Positions 44,199-58,026 are shown, counted from the first letter of the stretch. The stretch is DNA of 64,000 nt from Medicago truncatula (GCF_003473485.1 NC_053046.1:39021832-39085831), one strand, 5' to 3'. Numbers and translations: made by a program. The notes: a model not told the origin generated them from the letters alone.

Positions 44199-45884
44199 AA
44201 AAAATAGGGTGAGGAATGAGAAAAATGGTTTTTGAGAAATGTAAATGAATATGAACAAGGGCATTTTTGATATAATGATTATATTTTTACTGATAGATTT
44301 GGGTCTAAGCGGAGTTTTTTTAGGAGTGATTATAAAAAGTCTTTAATTAATTCCGGTCATAAAAATGTGTTATCGAACAACTTGTCTATTTTGTTCTGAT
44401 AAACAATTTGTTTTGACAAGAAAATGGATGATAGAAACCTTTGAAACGTGAAAAGAGTAAACGAAAAAGCTTTTTTTCTTCTTTTTTTATAAGAAAAGAA
44501 AAAAGAGCATTGAATTTGACCAGTGTTAGTATTAGTAGCATTTTATAAGAAACCAAAAAGTAAAGATCACAATAGCAAACTCACAAACAAAGCAGAGCTT
44601 TTCCCTATAGATGAGGTGGCTGGCACCTTCATTTTCTATTTTTTATTGATTTAATGACTTTAACTTGTTTGAATTGACTATATGAAATATAATATACAAT
44701 TCAAATTAATCATTAATATTATTTATACATATAATTCAATATTATGATGCATTGTAGATTTATTTTTCTTGCAATATTTGCAATCACTTTCTAAATGGCC
44801 TATAATCTATATCGTGATCTCATTCAGAATAAATAAAGAGTAATCCACTACTACACGTTTTTAATATAATTTTACTCCTTCGTTCCATCATTTTATTGAA
44901 AAAAACGTCTTATTCTACATGTCATTTTACAATATCCAATAAAATGTTGCTTATTTTAGATTATTGTAAAATTATCCCATTTTATCATATCAATAAATAA
45001 TAATCAATATATGGTAAAAAGATTATTACTATTATTATTTGCTTATGTAATTTTATAATATTTATAATAATAAGCTAATCAAAATTTAAAAATTATCCCC
45101 CTAAAAAAAATATTAAAGTTATGTATATGTAATGAAACACAAAGTATACAGACAACCATGTCATGATATTTTATATAATTAAAATAAAACACAAATAATA
45201 CGAGTCAAAGACTCTGCATCATGTGTTCTTTGAGCTTTTTATTTTATCATGGACTGGATTGTCATATCTACTAAACTTTTCTCATACTGAGATTTATACT
45301 TGAAAAATGAATGTCCATTGGTTTGGGCAAAATATATTAATAAACATAACAAATACTTTTATTTTGATTTCAAGTCAAAATAATCACAAATCTTTTTTAG
45401 TTGGGACTTCTTTTTCTTGCTTCATTTTCTCTTGTCATTATTTTTAAAATAACATCTTTGTCGCTCAATCGTTCCATTTTTGGTATTCAAAACATTAGTA
45501 TATTATATGTTTCAAAAAAGTGAATTTGTTGTTAAAAATTGTAAGAAAGAGATAAACTCAAAATTTAAGAATCGTTAATTGAATCAAGGAAGAGTTAGTT
45601 TAAGAATCGTCATAATTGAATCAAAGCAAATTGAATTTTATCATTTAAGAACTTATGCTGTTGTAATAGGATTATAGGGTTTCTTTTATTGAGTTGTTGC
45701 TTGGTGTAGAGATATCGTCCGTTATAACTTTTAAGGCTCTTTTTGTATACTCTTTTTCCTCCTATGTAGGGCAAATGCACCTTATGCTAGTCTTGCTTAA
45801 TAATATTTGCTGATTAAAGAAAAAATGCCGAGTATTCTTCTATTTCCTTTATTTCCACTAAATGGTTGTTGAACTAAAGAGTAT

Positions 45885-46592
45885 TTTCTATACATCAATT
45901 ATTATTGAGTAAATCATGCAAGTACCATTTAATTAATAGCATAGGCCCACTTATTTTGACAAGATTCAAATGAAATTTATCTAATGATAACCTGATAAGT
46001 GTCACAAATAATGCACTGGTTGTAGGGACACAGTCAACAGAAGCTGCAAGAAGCAAGGGTGGCTCACAAGATGCTGCACCAACATAATAACTTGAGCTTT
46101 CTCAAATTGATCAAAACCCAAAATTAACTTACATGCTTCAACAATCAATTATTCTAATTAGTTCAAATGATTCCATTTAGTGAGAGAAGCTTTTAGTTTT
46201 TGTAATTATGAATTTCAAACTGAGAATACATGAAACATTCTCATTAAATCACAAAAACAACATGAGCTGTTACATGCTTACAAATTACAGCCAACAACCC
46301 ATTTTCCCATACTGTTATAAAGATAAATTGAATTGGTTTTTGTTATTGAACTCCCTATTTCAAGTATAAGTGATAGTATAAAATTATGAGGACAGACTAT
46401 TAAAAAATGGTTTGACTCGTATAAAGTAAAACATAAAGCATCGATATTACAACACATTCATTATTTGTTACGCATTTACATAATATCCATCCTTGATTTG
46501 TTAGTTAATGGTTGAATGGTTGATAATATATTACTCACTTCATACTCTACGGTGAATCGCTCACTTTAGAAGAGCCTGATCCTAAAAAATCA
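45885..46592 (-). pseudogene. 3'-end relic of a third aldehyde oxidase
   Basis: Positions ~46029-46077 match the 5' part of the last oxidase exon (GCAAGGGTGGCTCAC, then GATGCTGC). The following sequence to ~46592 matches the last intron, first resembling copy B (ACCAACATAATAACTT) and later copy A (TTACAACACATTCATTAT, AGAAGAGCCTGATCCTAAAA). On the other side, 45885-46025 matches the 3' flank of copy B (CTATACATCAATTATT, GTGTCACAAATAATGCA). The 3' part of the exon is deleted and no other exon is present. Confidence 0.75.
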
Positions 46593-46927
46593 ATGATATG
46601 GGAGGGGGTAAACTGAAATATCGATGATATGGCAGGAGGTAAATAGAAATTCTCTCAAATTATAAGGGGCAAAAGTACCTTAAATTTTGTAATTTGATGA
46701 CATGAAGGTCCAAAATCAAAGAATCTTCAAATTACAAGGTTGGAAATCTAAACAATTTTTTTTACAGGAGATAAACCGAAAATCGTTAATATTACAGGAG
46801 ATTAAACATATATTAACCCTTTTTTTATATCAAGTCCTTTTACATGGTCCTTTAAAAAAAAGTAATTTTATATTATTTTTTTCTTTGGTGAAAACTACCT
46901 TTAAACAAACTTGTTACTTTTTTTCTC

Positions 46928-46990
46928 TCGTAAGTTTAGCTCAGTTGATAAAGACAAAGTTCGAGGTTCAGATCTCAACCACCAAAAAAA
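46928..46990 (+). mobile_element. tRNA-derived SINE remnant
   Basis: CTCGTAAGTTTAGCTCAGTT (box A-like), then TTCGAGGTTCAGATCTC (box B-like), then ACCACC and an A-run. It shares its head and its ACCACC-A(n) end with 61804-61892. A real tRNA gene is excluded because no cloverleaf can form. Confidence 0.6.
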
Positions 46991-47159
46991 ACTTGTTACT
47001 TTTTAGTTAAAAATGAAATTTGTGAAGTTTATGTGTTAACGTAATAAATTTTTATTATATTGTTCGTATTCCTGAAAAATAATAAGAGTGTTAGTGTATG
47101 TCTTTAACAGTAGTTTGTTAGTTGTAATAATGTAAGAGTTTTCTTTTGATCTAAATACA

Positions 47160-47302
47160 CCACTCGATCACTAATATAAGCAAAAAACCATTTTTTAGAT
47201 ACATTCAATTAATATTGTATATAGTCTTTATTATATGTCACATTCATCATTAATTGAATATATCTAAAAATGAGATTTTTGCTTATATTAGTGACCGGAA
47301 TG
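47160..47302. mobile_element. MITE, ~143 bp, Stowaway-like ends decayed
   Basis: GATCACTAATATAAGCAAAA on the left is mirrored by TTTTGCTTATATTAGTGACC on the right. The arms continue through TTTTTAGATACATTCAATTAAT. The outer ends (CACTCG/CCGG) are degraded. Confidence 0.7.
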
Positions 47303-49310
47303 TGTATTAATTTATAAGTTGAAAAACATTAAGAAAAAATTGTCATAATTCTGACAATCCCAACTGATTTTAAGTTAATTTTTAACTATCTCATGTGTCC
47401 GTTAATGAGTTAGATTTTAAGTTGGTTATTTATATTTTAATTTTTTAAATATTTAAACCTAAAATAAACATAAATACCTTTTGACAAATTGATAATATTT
47501 TGAACATCGAAAACATAGATAAGATAAGAACATAATAATTGTTTTCTAGAAAACTACACTTAAACAGAAACAAAATTTATTGGGAGAACTTGTATATCAT
47601 GTTTGGAACCATAAGTGTCTTTTTTTTGGGAAGGAAACCATAAGTGTTTGATTTTTGGATGTTTAGAGCCAAACAAGCTAAAACTTCAATCTTCAGTGAT
47701 ACGTTATTTGCAAAATAAATTTGAAGGATAAAAGAATATTCTATTATTTTGGTATATATTTTATTCAATTTTAAAGGATCAAAAGTGATTTTGCTTTTAG
47801 AATTTATTCCCCTTGAAGCTATAATTTATAGTATTTATTCATATCATGAATCACAAAGTAGTGATGTCAGGTGCATTTGAATGCAAATAATTATTTATTA
47901 TTATAAAAAATAATAATATACACAAATAAAGCAAGAGACTATGCAACATGTGTTCTTGAGTTTTCATTTTATGGATTAGGTTATTAGATCTCGCTTTCTC
48001 ATCCTGATTTTTCTCTTCTTCTTAAGACTTCGGTATATTGAGGAAAAACCTTTGAAAATTTAAAATTCGGCCAATTTATAACTTAAAAAGATAACGTTCA
48101 TTTTCATTGATATGGGTCACTTGTATAATACATATAACTCGTTAAATAAATTATATAAAATAGGCCTAAGATATTGGTTAAATTAATTTATTCAAAAATT
48201 AATGAAAATTAGTCACACAAATATGTAAGTGACCGAAAAATTAGTTTATAGGTACTGTTTAATATTTACTCATATGGTTAGTTTTCAACGTTTATGGTAT
48301 ATTATCTAATATCATTCGAAGGTAATTTAGACCTCATCTAGCTAAGATATTTCATAAACAAAATAAATTTAATTTTTGACCCTTAAATTTCACAATTATA
48401 CTATTTTGGTCCTCCAAATTTAAAACAAGCTATTTTGACCAAACTTTGAATTTTCTTTTTCTTTTATACATGACATGTTCTGATTTGTCGAAGTGAAAAT
48501 TAATTAGGTGCCCCTAACATAGACAATAAAAGGGTCCAATGGTGGCCCTTTGAATGAGGACATGCTATAGTCAGTTAATATTTTTATATTCATTTTTATG
48601 GCGCTCTTTCTTTTTCGTCTGCAATCGAAATGGTTTTTATGGTTTTAATTTCTGGATTCTATTGATGAGTGAGAAAATAAAGTACCCATAAACATCCCTC
48701 TTTTTAATTGTTCGGATCCTTAACGGTTGTTCGGTTTATAGTTTAACCTCTTTTTTATTTATAATTCTTGTACCACTGAAACAAAAATTAAAGCTTCAAT
48801 CTTTTCCTTTTAAAAAATCTCAACTTAAAAGCCACCATTGCAGCTAGTACCAACACAAGTATGATATTATTTTCCTTCAGGAAAGAGATCTATTGGGCAT
48901 GTAATTCTTGTTTGAGATTGTTACAAATGTTGTTCATTATAGGAAAAAACATTTTATTATTGTTTAAAGTGAGGAAGAAAAGTTTCCTGTACATTTTAAA
49001 TTGCCCAAAACCTCAAATTTATTTGTTATTCGGAAAGCTATTTATGCAACTGGAGAAAAAAAAATAATGAATTTTGGATATGCAAGATAGAAATCAGACC
49101 TTTTGTCAACAAAGAAGAAGATGGAAACCGGATCCACAAAGTTGGTACCCTTTATAGACGGTAATTTAATGAGGTTCATATGTGGTCCTTTTAAATGGAG
49201 GTCCATATTAGGCAATGGTTGACCTTAAGAATCGTTATAACTTATCATTTAAAAAATTTCTAGTAATAGCTAGAGAAATTCTAATATGATCAGAGGACCA
49301 AAGAAAAAGT

Positions 49311-49421
49311 ATTTGGTCACACACACATAAAAAAATATATTTTTAATAATAAGGAGGAAATTGATAAAAAAAGATGATTGAATATTTTGATGAGAATCTT
49401 TTTATGTGTGTGTGTCCAAAT
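49311..49421. mobile_element. MITE, 111 bp, with ATTTGG(T/A)CACACACACATAAAAA ends
   Basis: ATTTGGTCACACACACATAA at the left is mirrored by TTATGTGTGTGTGTCCAAAT at the right. A related copy lies at 30039-30140. Confidence 0.75.
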
Positions 49422-49528
49422 ATTATTGATTTGGTAACAAAAAAAAAACATTATTGATTTGGTCTTGTGACCATGGAAGAATATCTGGTAATAGCTATGC
49501 AATCTCCTTGGTTCAAAACATTAAAACT

Positions 49529-49706
49529 AGGGTTAATGGTGTTTTATCCCCTGTAAAATATTTTTTTTGATTTACCCCCTGTAATTTTTTTTTTGAATAC
49601 CCCCTAATAGGTCATAAAAAAACGAAAAAAAGTGTCGTTTTTTTATGACCTATTAGGGGTATTCCAAAAAAAAAAAAATTACAGGGGTTAAAACACCATT
49701 AACCCT
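49529..49706. mobile_element. Fold-back MITE with 8-bp target duplication (hAT-like)
   Basis: AGGGTTAATGGTGTTTTA at the left pairs with TAAAACACCATTAACCCT at the right. The inner arms (CCTAATAGGTCATAAAAAAA) are also inverted, so most of the element forms one hairpin. TTAAAACT flanks it at 49521-49528 and again at 49706-49713 (sharing one base with the terminus). An 8-bp duplication suggests hAT. Confidence 0.75.
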
Positions 49707-50262
49707 TAAAACTATATTTTTTTCTATGAAGCACCGACATAAACAAAGACACAAGACAATAACAATACTAACAATTTAAAAAACAAATTAATTGAAAGTA
49801 ACCACTTTGCGTGATGTCATGTTGGACCCCAACACATGTCGGACACGGAATACGCATAGTGTTGTGATTCAAAGCATGCTTCATCATCTTTGTTAGTTCA
49901 TATTCAGTAATTTCTATCATTCATACACAAGCCCTTTTGATGTTAGCTGTGGAAAACTCCAATTGTTGTGCTTAATCTTTTCTTCCATTAATCAGGCCTG
50001 TTAAGTTTAGAACAATCTATTTAAACGGATTAGTGTATAATATACTCTAATTAGAACTTTGAAATATATCAAAAATATTTTCCATTCCATACAGCCTTTC
50101 CTATACATCAATTATTGAATGCCACAAATAGGCCTGCCTTTTTTACAAGATTCAGATGAAATTCATTTAATGATAACTTTATACAAGTGTCACAAATAAT
50201 GCATTGACATTGAATTATTGAAAGCTTTCATTTACATAATAATGATGTATGATTGAGTTCCT

Positions 50263-53200
50263 TTACTTGTTGTCCATTTTCCATTTCAAGTATCTTTGTA
50301 CAATGTCTAGTCCAATGACTTCCTTTACTACAGGCATGGTTGCAGGGACCCCCAACTGAAATGCTGAATCTGATCCATCATCTGAGTTGCTCCATGATAA
50401 GAGCTGTTTCCTGGCTTCTTTGACGGCTGATCTTGTGGCACAGTGAACTGAAGCTGCTAGAAGCAAGGGTGGCTCACCAGATGCTGCATGCAAGCAACAA
50501 ATATTCATGCATGATTTTAAACCAACATAATAACTTCAGCTTTCTCAATCTGATTAAAAGTCAAAATTAACATACATGCTGCAACAGTCAATTATTCTAA
50601 GATAGCTTATCAATCTGTCTGAGAGAGTTTACAGAAACATTTTATGTTCATAAGCTTTTTTTCAACTTAATTTCACAAGCTTTCCAAGATATATAGCTTA
50701 TGAAAACAACTTATGTATGATATGAAAAAGTGGTTGGGGCTTTTACGGTAGGACAGACAGCTCTAAAAGTTGCGTCAAGCAAAGTGGCCAAACATGAGAA
50801 AGCGTGTTCTGACAATCAACATGTTTTTATACCATTTGCTTTTGACACTTTTGGCTTCCTAGCACCAGAGGTTGTTGACCTTCTACATAGAGTTCAAAGG
50901 GTCATGCAGAACAATGTCATGACTTCTAGGTCTATGAATGTTGTGTTTAAGAGGATTGATTTTGCTATCAAAAAAGGCCTAGCGGTGCAACTTGTTACCC
51001 GTTTGTCTTTCTATTCATGTGTATTTAATCATTGATATATACAGAATATGAAAACAATTTGACTTTATTTTAATTTTTTTTTAATAAAAAGAACTTGCAT
51101 AGTTGCATAAGTACTTATGTGATAAGGATCATGCTATAAGCACTTAATTAAGTGGTTTATCCAAACAATTTATTTTTGTTTTCTTTTGTCAAGCAGTTTA
51201 TTTTAAAGTTACTGTTATGGAGATAAAACATCAGATTTTTTCTTAATAATCCATAATGTCCCAGGGTGGAACTTTAGTGACCTTGGCCGGCAGTTGGCCG
51301 GCAGTATGTCGTGCTAGAGGTCGACGTGTTTAGGGTTTAGGTCGAATGAATGACTTGGTTTTTCCTTGGCCATTGTCCCTTCATAAGGTAGATGCGGCTT
51401 CCTGAAATCCGGCGGGGATCACACATCATTAAGGTCCCACAATTAGGTTAAGTCATGTCCCTCGCAGGCCTAATATCGTACTCGGGTCTTGTTCGGATCA
51501 TGCATCATTGGGCCTAGTCGAGTACCAAAGGAGACGACCCGAGTACGGGGAGATGGGCTGATCGGAATAAGGATGGCCCAAGGACTTTCAGTTTTCTCTA
51601 TGTTCAGCAAAGATTCTATGACGGTCCACCTAGTTTTTTTGGATGAACAGTTAGAAGAATGCTTTCAAGTAGGTTTATTCTGATAACAGTTAGCTAAATT
51701 GTTAAGCTCACAAAATTCCATGTTTCAACTTTCAAGCATAAGATACATGCATTATAAGGGGAAAAACAAAATTGTAGACAATATTTTAATACTTCAATTT
51801 TGGAGAAGTTTTTGGTCATACCCTTTGAGGAGAGAACTCTACGTTGGTGATGCTCACTGTTGAGGATTTCAACATTGAACTGATGAGGAATAGTGTCTAT
51901 TGTTGGGATTTTGTAGTTCCATGTTCCATCTTGCAAAACCAAACCATCAAGGTTTGTTTCATACTCTTCAAGCATGAAAAATCCTAACCCCTGTATGAAA
52001 GCTCCTTCAATCTGCAAGATGCAATTATATGATTACCAAAGGATATCATGAAAACAAACCAAAGCATTCCATTCTTTCTGCATTTCACAATTTTATTTTA
52101 CTTTAAAAAAAAAAAAACTCAATTATTTTGCAACTAAACAAGAAAATGTAAATAAACATATAACAGAAATCATCGTGGAGTCGATTTTTAATATAGTTAT
52201 GATATCAAATTAGGTTTTCAGTTAGACATGTTGTGCCTTAGTCAGCCTTGCATAAAAGGCCTCACTGACGAAGCATTTACACAAAAGCAAAAACCGAATA
52301 CTACACTGACATATAGACTGGTAAAAATTTAACAAAATTAAAGTGATTGAACGTAATCACATTTGTGTCGAACATTGGACGCACCTTCAATTTAAACTGT
52401 CGATGCTACATAGGGATTTACAATACGTATGTGTGCATTACCTGTCCTAAATCCACAGCAGGGTTGAGACTTTGTCCACAGTCATAAATAATATCTGTTT
52501 GCAAAAATCTGGTTTCTCCTGTCAGAAGATCTATTTCCACCTGAAAAGCAATTTCCATTATTTAGTGTAGCATTATATGATAATTTGGTTCATTTACTTC
52601 AGTAATATGGCTTGTGTGATTCGAGATATTATGCATAAGAAACAAACTCACCTCACTAACTGCAGCGCCATAATTGATGTACTTAACGGAATTACTACCG
52701 GGCACAAAATATGAAGAATCTGATAAATTCACAGCTTGCATGTATGCCTGTACATTAATGAACTGTCATATAAAGTTGCATAAAGATATCAACAGATTAT
52801 CTCGCACCTCTTAAGAAAATTAGTTGATCATATTTAATTTTCTCAAAATAATAAAAAAAAGAAATTGTATTATCCAAATTGTTCCTCATGGAACTTGTTC
52901 AAAGTAGGGCTAGAGCATTTTTATTTTACACTAGTTACCTGAAGAATAAGATCCTCCCACTTGATAGAACTCTTTTTCTCTTGGAGCTGCTTCTTGATAG
53001 GTTGTAGTCTTTCAACCAAGGTATTGCAGCTAAGCCTAACTGCTGCACAACTTGCTTCTGATGTAGTGCTCCCGGCGGTTAATCCACCTTGAATCATACT
53101 CAAGGTATCAGATTGTACAACCCTCACTTTATCCAAAAGGCTTTCAGTTCCATTACACTGAATTGTACCAAGCGCGAACGCAGCCATTTGTTTCACCTTT

Positions 53201-56200
53201 GTCCATAAACCCTGACCCATTTCTATTCCTCCGACTTCAACAACAACAGAACCATCGGATAAAATACTAACTTTTCCTGGAGTTGGTCTTAGACTAAGCT
53301 CAAACAACACCGGTATTCGAGATATTCCCTTTTTCTTCCAAATGTTAAGTCTGTTAAACTCTTTCACTTTGTCTACTCTCGGTTCATAGTTTGCAGAAAC
53401 AGCTAACTTGTTCCATATTAAAGGCATGGTATATTCAAGTGGTTCACCACAAGAATCATCATAGAATTTCTTTAGACTTGTGTAGGTGTGAAGATTAATG
53501 CTTCTAACAGAATCCACTTCCATCGAAAGTGTAGCTGCAACATTTTCTATTATACCTTCAGCGATGAATGATCCCTGCGTGTCACCTGGCCCCCTCAGTG
53601 CAGATCTACTAGGATGATTTGTTCTGCATAACTTTATATCTAAAGAGAGTGCACCCCAGTCATACTTTTTAAGCGCACCAGCTATTTTGCGTGGCATTAT
53701 TGCGCTAACATCAGGATAAATCCCAGCATTGACCAATATCTCAAGGTCTAATGCAGTAATCTTTCCATTATTCTTAAATCCAACACTGTATGTTATCTTC
53801 ATTGGATGTCTTCCTCCGGCCATTATCATATCTGTCTTTCGATTAAGATACATTCTGACAGCTCGCTGTAATTTTTGTGCTGCGAGTGCACAGGATACAG
53901 CACCCTGCAAATGACATGACATGTCACGCACACAAAAGGGAGAGGTTAAAGCATGTGATATACTTTAAAACAAGAAGAAAACAAAAATGACAAAGGATAA
54001 AAATATTTCATGTTGGTAAGTAAATAACACGCTACACAAAAATATGATGGAGAATCCCAACAAAGTACTATGAAGAAGCAATTGATTTCTTAGTGTATAA
54101 TTGGTTCCACAGTTAGATCGGGCAAAATTTATTTTAGCGGTACAGATTTGATTTTTACATGTTCAGTTGTTCTGGAATAGAATTGTTTTTTCTTCAAGAA
54201 CTTATTCTAACTTGAAGCTAGAATTTAGAGTTTTTGCTCCTAGAATGAATTTTTAGCCTCAAATTTATTGTTTAACTCACTTTTATATGAATGAATCCAA
54301 ACATAAACCACTCTACCTTCAACTGACTTTCAGCGAGAATCGATTTTACACAAACAATTCGTTCAAAATCCACCTTTAGAGAATCAAGTCATACTAAAAA
54401 ACTGATAGAACTTTTATAATAAAGAATAAAATTTATAAAAAAGAAGTGAAAACTTACAGCTATTGCTTTCATGCCCTTTCCTCCAAAACCACCTCCAACC
54501 CTTCTTGTAATTACTCTAACATTATTTTCAGGAATGCCAAGGCATCTTGCTATAGTAGAATGTGCAAACTCAGGGCTTTGACTTGACAAGTAAACAGTTA
54601 TGCAATTGTCTTCATCGGGTACAGCGAGCGCGGTATGTGTCTCCATATAGAAATAGTATTGAGATCCAAGTTTTATCTGAGTTTCATTGATAGATGATGA
54701 CGGTGAATATATTTTATAAATAAAAACAACATTCATTATTCATAAGCTAATTTAAACATTATATCAAGAACTACAAACAAACTTATTCTGCGTGTGTACC
54801 TCAGCAGAAACAATCTTGTGATCTGCTTCAGCCATTCCTTTTGATACATCACCAATTTGATTTTTTGGCCGTAAAAATGGAGGAACTTCAAAAAAACTAG
54901 ATCTTTCAACAGCAGCTTCAACACTTAGGATAGGTGGTTCAAGATTTTCAAGACTGTAATCAACAACAGAGGAGTTTGCAGCCATATCTGCAAGTTTCTG
55001 AGTATCTGCAACCTAAAGAAGCCATTCAAAGACAAAATGGAAGTTGTAAATATTTTTTAATATTTTTATTCGGCCTATTAATCAGGCTCGTCAGGTTTAG
55101 ATTAGAACAGTCTATATAAAAGAATCACTGCTTGTGATCTAATTACAACTTTGAGATATATCAGAAATATTTTCAACACAGAAGATAGTTCATTTTGGAT
55201 AAAAATACGGGATTTAAGAACTCACCACAAATGCAAGACGTTCGCCAACACATCTAGCAATCTCTTCGGCAAATAAAGGTTCTGTACCGAAACTAGACTT
55301 TGCTCCAAGATTCTCCCCACCATCGGGAATGTCTTTACTTGTAAGGATGTCCCTCACTGCATCAAGTTCCAATTCATGCCCAAGTTTTATACTTGTTATC
55401 TTTGCCAATGGTTTTTCACTATAAATATATGCTCCATGTAGGCAATTTGTTGGTGATGGAATGTCATCCACATATACAGCCTCGCCTATATGTGATTTAT
55501 TCAGAAATATGGACATGTTAACAGGAATAATATGTAAAAGAAATAATTAACAGGAATCTGTCAACAGCATCTAATTCAACACTTGATTTGAAACAAACCT
55601 GAAGCTTGTAGTGCAGCGCCAGATTTCGTGATTGGCTCACCAATTGGATTATACTCAGTGCCTGCTTCAAGGACTTGCTTCCCGGACGATAATAAAGTAG
55701 AAAATTTGTTATGCTTAATCTGCTTCTGATCTTTTATGTTAGAAGCCTCGGCCAAAGGCAAATGAGTATATCCATTTAAATAACCATTGCTTATCCTTGC
55801 AGGACTTTCAATCATTGAATTAAAGAACTGAAAAATAAAACCAACTGCTAAACTCGAAAGGTAACCATGTGTCGAAGTTTCATCTTGAGGTGTAATAGCG
55901 GCAGTATCCGTAAGCAAGTTGATAGCTTCATACAGGTTGCTAACACTTAATAACTTTCCTGATAAGAACTGCTCAACATGTTTAGCTCTGATTGCATGTT
56001 TATTCCTAAAACCACCAAAAGACAACCTACAAGTATCTATCATGGTTCCATCAGTATCCTTGCAAGGCGACACCTGAACAAGGAAAGCAGCATTTAAGTA
56101 AGAAAGCGCGTTTCCAAGCGGTCGAGGAGAAGCACGGTAGGTTTCAAAGAGGAATCTACTACTTCTTGTCTCCGAAGATTCGCTTTTATAGAGTTCTGTA

Positions 56201-57964
56201 CTAGGAATCTTAATGCTTAAAAGCACACTTTCAAAACTTAACGGTGGTCTCTGAAGAAACTCCTCCAATGCAAGCCATTCAAATTTTGCACCAGTCATTA
56301 TGTGAACCATTGAATCCACAGCAAGAAGTATAGTAACTATATCCGAAGGAAACTTATTCTTTTGCGCCATCACGAGATTGCCACCTACACTAGCCGTGTT
56401 CCGAATAAAACCTGTCGCAACTTTGCTCATATGATCAGCAATCTTTTCAAGTATCATCACAAAATCAGAGATAAAATCACTCTTGCTTTCTTTCTGTAAT
56501 GCTTCAATTGCTTTAGATATACTCACCGCTGCTCCAATTTCAATCCCTGATTGATCCGTTTTGATTTTTGATAGCTCAGAAATTCCACTTATATCAATAT
56601 ACTTATCATAGCCTTGTTTATCTTTGTAATATCCCATACCAGTATTCTTAACAACAACTTTTATCTTGGTTTCATTGGCATGGTTTAATTCCAATAAACT
56701 TTGAAGCTCCTCTAAACTAGTAGGTTTATTCCAACTGTGTTTCTCAGAAGCTATAAACAAATCATGTTTGACTTCCTTCAAAAACATAGGAAACTCGATA
56801 TTCTTGTGATCACGATCATATCGAGGCAACTTATTAAGCTTTGATTCTTTGCTCTCTCCCTTTTTCCAGAAAGAGTTCAAACCAAGATCCTCCATATCGA
56901 CATCAGCTGCAAAACTTTTGCAGGCATCAGCAATCGGTCGGTAACCAGTACAGCGACAAAGATTCCCTGCAATAGATTTTTCAGCCTTGGAAACGGTGAT
57001 TTTTGAGACACCAGGTGGTGGGTCAGGAAAATTGCTCTTGTCAGCATTGACAAGAGCACCGAATAGGGAAACAGACATTCCGGGAGTACAAAAACCACAT
57101 TGAGAAGCATGGAATCCTGCAAACCTTTCATGAATTGAATGGAACCCTTTTTTGCTGTTTCCAATGCCTTCACTTGTTGTTACTGAACATCCATGTATGC
57201 TGCAAAGTAGTGTGAGACAAGAGCTTGCGGTAAAATCCTCGACTCTGTCGAGCAACGGATCATATTTGGAGATTAAAACTACACAAGCTCCACAACCACC
57301 TGCAACCAACCATCCCAAAGCATGAATTTCCAGAGTTGAAAAGAAAATTGAGGACTATCACGAGTTTAGCAATTACATTCTAATTCTTTTCTGAAATCTT
57401 GTGGTGAAAGAGATTCAATTTCTTCTTTAAAATATGAACAAAAAAATTATTGATAAGAGTTGAAGGATCATAGGATATGTATATAAACATTCCTTAGGCC
57501 TTAAACTATGATTAGAGTAATCAGAGTTTCAATATTTAACTCTTGTATATATCTTTGCTTCTGATTTGTTTATTTCACCAACTCAACTTACAGAATCATA
57601 AAAAGTATTTATATTAATCATACTGAAACATAAAGAAAGAATAATTCATTATCATTAGAATCAGTATCGAAATTGCTGAAACTTCAAAAAAACAATACAA
57701 AGTCAAACAAAGAAATAAAAAATAATTATCAAGTCTGTACTATCAAGCTTCTTGAAATTAAAGTATCAGAAACCAAATCCAAAGAAGGCAGAAAAATTCA
57801 ATATATATACCTTCACCACAACCGAGTTTAACACTCTTGAATTGAGTTTGAGTACGCAAAAACTCAAGCAAAGTGGTTGAAGGATCAACTTTGGATAACT
57901 CAAACTTTTCACCATTGACACAGAAAATCAAACTTGTTTGATTCTCACTCTTCTTCAAGTCCAT
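50263..57964 (-). CDS. Aldehyde oxidase, copy B (molybdenum/Fe-S/FAD enzyme)
   Basis: Ten exons, in coding order: 57964-57811, 57299-55599, 55485-55226, 55012-54800, 54676-54458, 53904-52939, 52747-52652, 52540-52442, 52011-51822 and 50483-50263. They encode 1372 aa, the same length as copy A, with identical intron phases. All cofactor motifs are present: [13 protein letters not shown] and [15 protein letters not shown] for the two 2Fe-2S clusters, [19 protein letters not shown] for FAD, and [26 protein letters not shown] and [11 protein letters not shown] for the molybdopterin site. It therefore looks like a working cytosolic aldehyde oxidase. Differences from A near the molybdenum site (GGGFGGKG for [15 protein letters not shown] for RGPGELQ) could change substrate range; this is inference. 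Intron 9 (50484-51821) is swollen by transposon sequence. The gene is a tandem duplicate of copy A in the same orientation. Confidence 0.92.
50690..51680 (+). mobile_element. Retroelement debris in intron 9 of oxidase B
   Basis: The plus-strand frame 50730-51035 encodes [39 protein letters not shown] and [12 protein letters not shown] recall this motif series from plant ORFs linked to reverse transcriptases in legume genomes, but cannot name the element. Positions 51255-51660 are less AT-rich than the surroundings and contain a repeated TTGGCCGGCAG. None of this resembles the equivalent introns of copy A or the 46-kb relic, so it is an insertion antisense to the host gene. Confidence 0.5.
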
Positions 57965-58026
57965 ACTTCACTTATGATTTTCAGACAAATACAACTTCAA
58001 ACTCTTATCTGTTTGTAAAATTTCAA

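Larger units (their letters stand above)
42502..45884. other. Intergenic region between oxidase A and the 3' relic
   Basis: No gene is seen. The stretch contains a Mutator-like element (43019-43841) and a MITE (44021-44198). A possible single Stowaway-type end (ACTCCTTCGTTCCATC) lies at ~44875, with no partner end. Confidence 0.5.
46593..50262. other. Intergenic region between the 3' relic and oxidase B
   Basis: No gene is seen. There are several MITEs and one SINE, listed separately. Positions ~48365-48450 hold one arm of a further MITE-like family (TTTTGGTCCTCCAAATTTAA) without a clear partner. The 50.09-50.21 kb segment is 3' flank shared with the relic. Confidence 0.5.

Noticed and set aside
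44875..44990. Stowaway-like end ACTCCTTCGTTCCATC
   Set aside because: No mirrored partner end or TA-bounded unit was found, so it is not listed as an element.
46928..46990. tRNA gene candidate (also 61804-61892 and 23999-24067)
   Set aside because: Box A and B-like motifs are present, but the arms cannot form a cloverleaf and an A-rich tail follows; these are SINE remnants.
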